Shown: piece by piece, positions 42,795 to 53,000 of the stretch
Layout: every line of letters starts with the position of its first letter
Numbering within the stretch: the first letter of the stretch is position 1
DNA from: Polytrichum commune
Taxonomy: Eukaryota > Streptophyta > Polytrichopsida > Polytrichales > Polytrichaceae
Reading direction: 5' to 3'
DNA: 64,000 nt
NCBI GenBank assembly: GCA_950295325.1
Contig: OX485805.1
Location: forward strand, 52,974,758-53,038,757
The notes under the pieces: model-generated
What the model was told of the DNA's origin: nothing
Seen by the model: only the letters and a program-made list of their open reading frames with translations
Databases searched by the model: none
Translations under genes and position numbers: made by a program

Positions 42795-43012
42795 CCCTGT
42801 GCGTTGACGCACAGGGTCTACGCTAGCAACTTTCATACATATGTAGTCAGGTGCATAGACCCTGTGCGCTAACGCACAGGGTCTACGCCCGTAACTTTGG
42901 TAGGCCTCAAAGCTAGGCGCGTAGACCCTGTGCGATAACGCACAGGGTCTATACCCGCAACTTTGGTAGGCCTCAAAGTTAAGGGCATAGACCCTGTGCG
43001 TTAACGCACAAG
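42795..43012. repeat. GTGCGTTAACGCAC palindromes (right part of split array)
   Basis: Four copies of the CCTGTGCG..AACGCACAGG palindrome at about 65-bp spacing (near 42795, 42859, 42925 and 42989). The centre varies (GTTGAC, GCTAAC, GATAAC, GTTAAC). Linkers are GTCTACGCCCGTAACTTTGG and TAGGCCTCAAAG. It starts 30 bp beyond the CACTA target duplication, so it continues the 3105-3835 array. Confidence 0.9.
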
Positions 43013-43099
43013 GTCTACCCTAGTTGTTTAGGGTAAGCCGCTACCCTAATCACACAGTACTTAAACTACCAAAGTCACACCTTAAATTTTTGTTTTGTC

Positions 43100-43740
43100 A
43101 TTCTTCCTCTTGTTGGTGGTTCTTTGTTGTTGTGGTGGCTGCCGCTATTGCTGTTCTTTCTTTCTTGTTTTTGCTCATGTGTTGCCACTACTTCTAGTGT
43201 TGTTCCTATTGGTTTAGGTCGTATTAGTTCAGATACTAATCTATTGTTCTTATTGTTGTTGTTTGTGCTGCTGCTGCTATTGGTAACACCATATTCGAAA
43301 TTTTGGGAAAATTCCATGATTTTGGGAAAATACAGTTTAGGTCGACTCCACCTAAATTGTTATCAAATTGGGAGACTGGAAATCTCCCAAAATTTTGAAT
43401 ATGGTGTTTGGTGGTGTTGTTGTTGTTGTTGTTGTTATTGGTGTTGCTGCTGGTGTTGGTGATGTTGCTGGTGTTGGTGTTGGTGTTGGTATTGCTGGTT
43501 GGTGCTGCTGCTGGTGATGATGCTGGTGTTGGTGCTACTGGTGGTGTTGTTGGTGTTGGTGTTGGTGTTCCTGCTGCTGCTGGTGCTATTGGTGTTGTTG
43601 TTCTTGTTCCTACTGCTGGAGCTGGTGTTGCTGTTTGTTTGGCTGGACGTGGTGCTGTCTTGTTTTGTGCTGTTTTTCTACTGTTGGTGTTGGTATTGCT
43701 GTTGGTACAGGTACTGTTTTTTCTCTACACCTTTAAGCAT
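43100..43740. repeat. Low-complexity GTT/GCT-rich tract with an inverted repeat
   Basis: TTG/TGC/TGGTGT microsatellite sequence that produces long Val/Leu-rich spurious frames. An inverted repeat with 22-bp arms and one mismatch (CACCATATTCGAAATTTTGG at 43287 and its inverse ending at 43406) encloses about 76 bp. Confidence 0.75.
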
Positions 43741-43820
43741 GTTTTCTTATGTAATCAAATACCTTCAGAAGATACTACATCAAGAAGATTTCTAAGATTT
43801 ATGTCATTGTTTGTATTTAG

Positions 43821-46800
43821 GACCAAACAATGGATGTGGAGAAATCAATTCTTCTTTTCACGGATGATGATTCCACAAAAACCTCAACTCAAGATCGTCC
43901 ATCCAAACAAGTTCATCATGATCAAGACATCTCATCAAACCTTCACAATAAGAATAAGAAAAAGAAAAAATTACAAGAACCCCTCAATGATTTTGACTCC
44001 GATGAAGACAACGATGGTGATAATAAAACCTATCAACAGAAAGTATGGGAGCTTACGGACAAGCGAAAGGTTAATTCCACTTCAACAATTTCCTCAATCC
44101 GTGCTGGACCGAAATCTCGTTTACGTGTATCCTTATGTCGCATGGTTATGATGCCTGTTGTGCGTCCTGCTTTGAAAGGCGACATCACTAAATTGGAGGT
44201 TGATTTTTTCAATGGTTATCGTGATGGTGACCGTGTGTTTTATCTATCGGCTACCGACTCTAAGGGAAATTTTCAATTTGTGGATGACGAGGTTCGTGCA
44301 TCTTGGAGCCCAAATTGGGCTCAAGCTAATGCGGTGTATGAAACTCAATTAGATGCCGACCCTTCATTTACATCATACAAGAACAAGATGTTCTTCATAT
44401 GGGATGGTAATCACAAATTTTTTGCTTGGAAAAGTTATATTGACCGTTTCCATACCGAAGATTACAAGCGTCTTGTCTTTGTGGATTCCATCATTTTGGC
44501 GCCCGAACTTGATGATATTCCAAGTTTATTGATTGCTATGCACGACATCAACAAGTAATGCTCTTACTTCTTTTTTTTCATTTATTTCTGGTTTGTATTT
44601 TGTTATTTGAATTATATCATCCTAAATCCATGAATTCAATATTTTTTTAGGTCAACAGAAAACTCTCACGTTTCTACCAATTTGGTGCATACTTTGTATC
44701 GGATGCAAAGTATTGGCACCATGCCTTTAACTTCTTTTAAAAAACAACTGGATCCTAGAAGTTATAAGCGATGTGAGGAGAAATCCATCGAAACTTGGTA
44801 TTCTTTGACGCGGCCAATTTTTCTTGATTACATGTACAGTGTAAGTTTTTCTAGCATTTCCTACTATGTTTTTAATGTTTATTTATCTTTCATTTATATC
44901 ACATCTATATGTACTTATTAATTTTGGATTTTGTTTGATTTTTCAGCAAGAACTTGCCGAGGCTAGCGATATTGCTCTCAACCTTTACAATAAAACTCAT
45001 CCTCTTGAACGAACTTCAGGAGGAGTTTCTAAAGCAATGTCCGCAGCTGTCAACAAAAAACGTGCAATGTTGTCTTCTAGTTTTACAAAACAACTAGCGA
45101 TTGCTGACATCAACCTCATCCCTACTTTTCTTGAAGAAGTTAAGCACCATTGGAGTTCATTTTCGGTGCCTGAAATGTTACAAGAGAAACTTCATCGTGT
45201 TGCTGTTAGTAATGTGGATCCAGATGTCAAAGTCGGATGGCTCAAGCTTTGAAATGACAATAGATTTGATAAAGATGCATTGCATTTTCTGAAATCATCC
45301 CTCTCTGATTCTGTACTTGATGATTGGTTATCAAAGTCTACATATTGGGCACAGTTAGAAAAAAAAGCTATTGAAGAGCTTCAAAGTATTCTTTGATCTC
45401 CTCTTCAATTGTTTGCAGATGTGCCTACTCTCTCCGAATATATCCAAACCTGGAAGTTTGCGGCTTTCAATTCAATATTCTATCGTGAATTCAAAAGCGG
45501 AAAAGTCAAAAAACACAACGTTTGGGATGAGCAACCGAATATTGATCTTGCTATGAAACGTGTTCTATATAGGTACAACTTACTCTTTACTATTTCTTGA
45601 TATTTTTTCATTACATTTTACTTTTCATTCAATATTTGGCTCATAATATTTTTGTGTGTAGGTATTTCCGATATGTTTTGATTCCGCACAAATGCGTTAT
45701 AGGGGAACCTCGTTTTTTTCCAAATTGGCGTGACACTGGTGCGGAAGACTCATGCATGTTCACTACTGAGATTTGTTTGGATTGGTCGCTCCCATACTAT
45801 AAGGATTATGGTTGGTATCTTGATTGTCCTAAGGATGCATGTTCATCAAGTGAGAAGGCAATCCGTCAGATAAATGATGCCAAAAATGTAGATCCTCGTG
45901 ATACTGTAATTTTGCAAGCACAAATTGTGCAGCTTAAACTTAGAAAGCCAGAACCAAAAGAGACAAAACGTCGTAAGAGAAAACATGTTCCTGAAACCAA
46001 AATATAAGGTCAATCGGAAATTTTACAACATGAAGAATTGCTTGTTCTTTCCAATGATTTTGATAAGAATACATTTGGAGGCGAAAGTTTAAAATCCGGG
46101 TGCGATGTATTGGAATTTCATTACTCGAGCACCTATGACGCTGTTCATCGTGCGCCAACGAATGTTTTGAGAAAATAGTTATTTATACTGAAGAACTTTC
46201 TCACGCTCTCTTTTGCTCGATCTACTGCTGTCAAGAACAAGTCTGAATGGGTGGAAGTAGGCCCTCCTGAGTGGATCCAATGGCGGGCATTTCTTGAAAA
46301 TGTAAGTAATCTTGATTTTGTATTTTTTCTAATGGTCTTATTTTCATTTGGGTTTTATTTTGTGTCTTATATTGTGATATATTGTGGTATTTCAGTTCAA
46401 AGACAATCGCGAATTTCATGTTATGGGAAGTCCGACTCCCTTTGCCGTTGACTTGGTGTTTCTGCAATTTCCGGATGGTCTTGACTTCAACCTCTCCAAT
46501 AGACTTGCTGAAATTCCTTTTTAGAATAAATATGACAATAACTGGATGGTTGCAACAATGTCCTTGTGCAAGTCCATCTTGTCTGATGATGGTGTCCTCA
46601 TAGTATTTTTTGCTATCGATATGCAAACCAAGAAGGTTTTGAATTCAACCTTACACAACGACAACATGAAAGTTCTTAGGACTTTTATTTGCCTCAATTC
46701 GTACATGGTGTTCAAGGATCCGGAGTCTCCAACCTACACCGTAAGTATAACACATCACAATTGTTTCTATTTAATTATTTTGGTATTATTTGCATTGTAT

Positions 46801-47652
46801 ATAGTTTTAACACAATTTATATTTTTTTGTAGACTCCGGCATTTATGGCTCATGTCTTGGTAAGGGATTTTACTACCACAAAATCCACGAGACAACCAAA
46901 CTCCATTTTTTTTTGCACTGGATTGAAAAGCAAAAACTTGCTTTTCAATTTTGTGGATGAAAAAAACATGCTTCTTAAAAAATCGGGAAAACCTTGGAGG
47001 GGGCCATATCAAAAATCGCCGCGTTTTTTTTCAAGATCTTATTGAATTGTTTACACCATCAAATGGACGCGTTGTTGATTTGACATGTTCCACTGGAACT
47101 TCTATCCTATCAACACACGCATGTGGCAGATATCTTCTTGCATTTGAGGGTGATAATGACATGTTTGAGCACATATTGAAACCGCTTTTGGAAAAGGTTT
47201 TGAAAGAGGGGTCATCTAAGGAGAATATACAAGATCTCACAAAAGAAGATAATGACCTCTCGGATGAGGAGATGCTTGAATTTGAGTGTGAGTAAGTTTT
47301 GATACAATAAATTTTTATTCAATTCATTCGTTTCATTCAATTCATTGGTTCATTTTTATTTCTTCACATTATTTACATGTTTCATCGATTTGATTTCAGG
47401 AATACGATTGGAAAGAGGACATGTCTCCCGTTTTGGGCACATAGACAATTCCTACGAAGTCCAAGCCGTATCCCGCGTCTCCCATCATATGCCGAGAATG
47501 TTGCAATTGCAATGTTGAATATCGAAGATTCGGATCCAAATGAAGAATCTTGCTATAGTTCCAAAATCAATTCGCAATGCAAAGGTGCTCGAATATATAT
47601 AGATGACGAGGCAAAAGATAGTTTCATGTCTAGTGCTACTAGTGATGAATAA
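43821..47652 (+). pseudogene. Gene C body: ParB-like / DNA-methyltransferase-like gene, five stops and one frameshift
   Basis: Seven exons with consistent phases: 43821-44554, 44651-44840, 44947-45572, 45662-46301, 46396-46740, 46833-47291 and 47400-47652. The first two give VVRPALKGDITKLEVDFFNG, FFIWDGNHKFFAWKSYI and VDSIILAPELDDIPSLLIAM, then HDINK, a ParB/sulfiredoxin-like pattern with DGNHK for DGxHR. The later exons give FAVDLVFLQFPDGLDF, then LCKSILSDDGVLIVFFAID and finally LIELFTPSNGRVVDLTCSTG with TSILSTHACGRYLLAFEGDN. That is a clear methyltransferase motif I plus acidic residue, placed C-terminally as in permuted N4/N6 enzymes. The motif IV position lacks DPPY. Stops: TGA 45250, TGA 45394, TAA 46005, TAG 46176, TAG 46522. 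A frameshift sits in the T-run near 47022-47029. It shares domain order with gene A but is much diverged. Confidence 0.68.
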
Positions 47653-47894
47653 ATATTTGGACTTCATGTTGTTTATCCTTCTCAACCCTCTTATTACTAA
47701 ACCCTAAAATCATCATTTTTAAGGCCACAATTCCACGGTTATAGGATATTGGTGGCCCTATTACCAAAATTTTCATCTTCCTCACTGCTCATAAGTTACC
47801 GCTCATTGCTCACCGCTCATAAGATAGCACTCCCCATGAGACCACCAATGGTCGCAGTCTTGGCCTCATTCATCACCAAGCCCTTCACCCACAC

Positions 47895-48041
47895 TACCAT
47901 AGAGGGCTCTCTACTTCATCTTTACTTGTATTGGAATGCCTTTTCCACACAAGTGGGATTTAGCGAACGTGTGCATAACACATGGCAAAATTTGAAGGGA
48001 AAATAATTATTTTGTGTCAAAATAGAGAGCCCTCTACGGTA
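47895..48041. mobile_element. 147-bp MITE-like element
   Basis: TACCATAGAGGGCTCTCTA at 47895-47913 is inverted as TAGAGAGCCCTCTACGGTA at 48023-48041, with one mismatch. TA at both extremes may be the target duplication. No coding sequence. Confidence 0.6.
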
Positions 48042-48239
48042 TTAATTTTTGCCACTAAGTATATACTGGATAACCCATCGCAATTTGCTCACACATAGGG
48101 TAAGTTGTAGAATAAGCAACTCATGTACAAATTTGACATGGAGTAGGAGTAGATTCAAATATTTACCATGCCAGTTGAGTTTAGTGTATTTTACGGGGTG
48201 TGTTAAAGTACTAAAGAATGGATTCTTGCTTTACAAAGG

Positions 48240-48815
48240 CCGGTTTACACCATGGACCATGAAGTTGAACCATGGAAGATGGATTTTCCATGGTCCGACT
48301 TCATGGTCCAACTTTCATAGTTTGTTCTTTTAAAAAACCAATACAAGGCCTTTGGGCCCCACACTAGGTGGAAGCCAAATGCGGACCAAGAGGAGTGACC
48401 ATGCACCAAAAAGTGAATGTGCTAATTTTTAACATATGCCCAAAAAAAATAGTTTTGGAAGAAAAAATATGTAAAATTAAGTTTGATCATTTTCTCGTCT
48501 TCTCTTGTCTTCATCTTCTCTTCCCCAAAAAGAAAATTCATTAAAATATTATTACAACAACATCTCTTGGTCATAAGTCCTTGCCTTTTTTTACTAGAGC
48601 ACTTCTTTTGCGTCTCCCACTGCAATATCCATTGAACCATGTCAATGCATAACGTAGGCCTAAAAATAAGTCTTGTGGGGACCTCAAACTCCATAGTCAC
48701 TCTGATATTTTTTTCTTTGGTGTTAACCGAAGTGATCCCAAGACAAGTTCAACAGTCAATCACAAAGAGCATTGAGACGACTTCACGGTCCATGATGTAA
48801 ACAACCCCTAAAGTG
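48240..48815. mobile_element. Possible ~570-bp inverted-repeat element
   Basis: GGTTTACACCATGGACCATG then AAGTT at the left is inverted at the right as GACTTCACGGTCCATGATGT then AAACAACCCC, with several mismatches. An internal hairpin (GACCATGAAGTTGAACCATG at about 48257, inverse at about 48290) repeats the same motif. The ends resemble PIF/Harbinger or hAT MITEs. The target duplication is unclear. Confidence 0.45.
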
Positions 48816-49522
48816 CCCTTATCCTTATTCTTCCTAAATGGTGATCATCATAAATTCTACTGAGTTGCAATTTTGTTCGATGGATGAGTCCCTTGTTTAA
48901 GTCAACAGTTGGAGAATGATGAGCTTCTCGGGTGTGGCTACCATGAGGAAAGTGATAAGCACGGCTTTCTACCCAATGCATGTCGCCATACTGTGATCAC
49001 ATTTACAAACCGCTTGACGCTCAATAAAAAGTGATGTAAGGTAGAAATACCATAACCCATTAACCGCCCTCTAGCCGTGCACTAGACCGCCGTCATAATG
49101 GTGAAGTGTCATTTCTGAAATCGATCATGGCTCAGCGGCAACTTCAATGTGTGTACACTTAGTGTAGCCAATGGGAGTCAAGTGTTAATGTACTCATGAG
49201 GTAACTGATTTAGGCAATGTTCAGTATGGAAATGCAGATTACCGTGTTTGGTGTAGGAAGAATCTAGTGAACGAGTAGGGGTTTGGACAACTTTCCACTT
49301 TGAAAAATTGTAGCATTTTTTGTATAGGGCAAAAAAATATGAAACAACTTGCATTCTTCATGAATCCTTCTCGTCTACAATTTATCTCATGATTGTCATA
49401 CCAGATCTTCAATGCGAATCACCTTATTTTCACGGGTTATGGTATTTCTACCTTAAAGCATAGTGTTTTTTTCCAATATGATGCTGCAACTGTTGTACCT
49501 CTATGGCGAGGGATTCTTACTA

Positions 49523-50023
49523 CAGTAATCTCCCGCTTAAGTACGCACTCGTTTTAAGTATGCATCCCGGTTAAGTGCGCACTTTTTTTGACAAAAATAA
49601 GGGTTCATACTTTACTGTTTGAACGTGTCATGCAGAATCATTTGTCACGAATGCATGCATTTTTTTCGCATGACATTCATTGTCAATTTGTTGACGTTTC
49701 ACTAAAACGTCTCAAACGATCGTCACAGTTCATCATACATCTGTCCAGTTTTCATTTGAACATCGGAGCAAAGCAATTGGTCGTCGATGTGGAGGACAAT
49801 GTTGTGTAGAGCTTCCAAGCCTTTGAAGTCGGTAGCACTTTCAAATTCAGCCAATGTCTCGATAGGTTGGATTTCAGTCAAGCAGGTGGCCTCATGTTTA
49901 TCCGTTTTCCATTGTGTATCATCGAATCGGAGGATCTAACAATATGAGTAAAGTACGCACCTATCAACTAAGTGCATACCAACAACTCCGGTTCAAAGTG
50001 CGTACTTAAGCAGGAGATCACTG
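49523..50023. mobile_element. 501-bp pogo/Tc1-like non-autonomous element
   Basis: CAGTAATCTCCCGCTTAAGT then ACGCAC at the left is inverted at the right (GTGCGTACTTAAGCAGGAGA then TCACTG), with two mismatches over 26 bp. TA dinucleotides flank it (49521-49522, 50024-50025). CAGT ends with a TA duplication are typical of pogo/Tigger-type mariner relatives. The interior keeps a damaged minus-strand frame (LEALHNIVLHIDDQLLCSDV) that could be a transposase remnant. Confidence 0.72.
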
Positions 50024-50025
50024 TA

Positions 50026-53000
50026 ACAATTATTTACTAAGAATTCACAATTGGTCCAGCAATTGGGTTCCAAAGCATCGAACTCTTAATTGGTCTTTAC
50101 TTGGATAAAGCGATGAGATAATCACACTTGTTTCTGAACTATTTGTCACATGCACAAAAGGTCAAACATTATGTTGGCGTCGAAACTTATGTACCAATTA
50201 CAAATGAGAGAGAACTGCATTATTTTGTCAGTTAAATTAAAATGTCGTTACATGATATCACAGAATGGTGTGCAAAACTTGAGCAAACGTCTCTAAAATG
50301 ACCTACAAGTGACATCAACCTGGAATATGTTGATTGTGGACCTATCCCTGTACCAAAAGACAAGCATACATTTCTCATCCTCATCCTCATTCAGAACATT
50401 TGAATTACTGGAACACATTTAGCAAGAAAAAACATAAGATACATAGATTGACATGAATTCAAAGAGAAAATACCAACGAGCATGGCCATGTGAAGTGGGG
50501 CATATAGTCGCTTTAGTAAACTCCACTTTTTAAAATGGAGGCTAAGCACTTCTAGAAATAGGGTGCATCTACGCTTGATTTATGTATACACGTGCGAGAG
50601 CCCCCTATTCAATGAAGAGGGGGGTATTTACCTTCCTTCGTTGAATATTTTCTACCCTATAAATACCTAAATTTATACTGGATGGTATTTTCTAGCACCC
50701 TATCATTATATATAAATTTTAGAGTCTCATACTTATAATCACCATGTTGTATTTATAAGTAATAGCAATTTCGTGCAAACAATCTGCACATACATTACCC
50801 CTACAATATTCTATGCATACATTCCGCTGCGCAAATATTACTCTGCACTTTAGACACATACAACCATTGTATTATAAACTTTAGCATATTGCATATGGTT
50901 CTTGAACCCCCACCCCCCAAGAAACCCTAAATAAGCTAACCAACCCTTCCATCGCCGGATGATGGTATTTTTCATCCAAAGGTGATGGTTTCAACAAATC
51001 CATCCACATGTCCACATACATTTTGCTTATTTCTCATCCAATACCACTAATGGCAGATGATTTATGTTGAACATATATATCAAAAAAATCTAAACGTAAT
51101 TCTATCTATGCTACTTTAAATCTAAATAATAATAACCACAACTTAAAACCACAACGTGCATTATATTGAATTGAATCAAACATGCTTGCATTTATTGTAG
51201 CATATATTGTTTGTTGGCCAGAAACCAAGTTGCAGCTTACGAGGCATTGGGGAAATTGGAATATCCAATTCCTAAGCAACATCTCGCCAACTTGTGATGT
51301 AATCCTCCATTTTTTCACGGTAAGTTTCATTTTTCAAATAACCGCTTTCAAATTTCAATGTATTTCCTTATACCAACACGAAACTCATCCTTCTTTTGAT
51401 TTGCATCATGTGAATTCTCTGTAGTTACTTCATTGTCTTTGTAATGTCCAGCAAGAACATTACCCCGATGAGGCCTAATCTGGAAAGTGGGTGGTTTGCC
51501 TTTGGGAATAAGTGGGCGATTGCGACCATTGTCCTTCTAAATGCAAACCAGATTGTTTCGTTACAAGCATTCTGGATCCAGTGCATACTTTTTGTACTAG
51601 AATACAAACCATTCATCCTTTTCTACAAATAGCTTGAAAATATGTATGTCTTCAATCCCACAAGCTCCTCAGCATAATCTTCAATGAAAAATTCAAAATG
51701 AGCAACCTCCACGTGGCAACCTCATGCATCTAATTGTGAATAAAAGAAAGGAATTGTGTTTCCATGAAAGTTTCTATGAGATCAGCAAGAACAAACAAGT
51801 TTGTTGTTTAAACAAGTAGCTAAAATATTTGTTTGTGTCTTCATAAGTGTGACCCACGAGTAGGAAATCAACCTATAGCTATTTGAAAACCTTTCAAGTT
51901 GTTAATGGATGGAAATGCCATAACATATTGATTTTTAATGTCCCTAGCATAATTATCCATGTGTAGATATAACTTTCTTAGTAGAGGTTGGATAACACCA
52001 GACCAATAGTTGCTACTAGAATTGACGAACAACATTTGGAGGCCAATTTGTAAACACACTGAAAATTAGGTTGGTGAAGTCTACATTGTTGATCTATTCA
52101 TACGGGCCAATTATTTTTGGAATGCGGTTCGGCGCATCTTCAGTAGATGTCCATGTCAATAGGTTCTCTTGAGAGTGTCACAAATGTGGGCTTGGGTTTA
52201 AACATTTTTAAGTTAAATGTGGGTTTCTTAAAAAAATCTAGGAGGCGAAATTTGATCTATGACTTTGATATCGTATATTTTTTGATATTCATCTAGGAAC
52301 CACATACCATGAGTTGTATTTGTAAATACTTTCATGTCCTTATAAATGATTCTTTCTTTATTACCAATAGTGTTTCAAGCTTTCATTAATGAATATATTT
52401 GTTGCTTGTTTCAAATATTTCAAACACGTAGCTCTTGATATTGGGGTCAAGAGCTCTCCCGATGCACCTCCTTTGTAGAATTTTGAGGTTTCTATCATCC
52501 TTGTGTGGCCTAAATACCAACATGCACCCAAGCACTTGAATTTTTTCATTCACTTTATTGATAGTCTACTTTGTAGTCGTGCTTCACCGAGGGTGAGAAA
52601 GAAGGCCATTATGATTTTTTCTAGACATGGTAATCTTGGAAGGGATAAGCTATGGGATCTCAAAGTTCGTCCATGGTTACAAGAATTTATGTCACACTTC
52701 CTACGCAATTTCCATGTTGTTGTGTGGTCATGCATGGAAGATGCCATCATTCACAAAGTTCTTTGACACCTATTTGCTTAGGGTGGCAACTCAAACAAAT
52801 AATATGTAACAAATAATCCATCATCCAACCATCCAATGTAGGGAAAAAAAATCGTAGGGAAAACATTGGGAGCAATCCGAATGGTTTTTCCTTTAAGTTT
52901 CCCTCTTGCACTTGATAGAGTCATTTGAGCTTACCTATTTTTGTAAGTTGGTTAGTTCTATTGTCTTACTAATACGTGTCAATCAATTGAAAATTCAAAT

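Larger units (their letters stand above)
47653..49520. other. Gene-free region with small inverted-repeat elements
   Basis: No exon is recognised. It contains the two MITE-like elements listed separately. The remainder is AT-rich. Confidence 0.5.

Noticed and set aside
43408-44151. Val/Leu-rich long frame
   Set aside because: Translation of a GTT/GCT microsatellite; it overlaps gene C exon sequence in a different frame.
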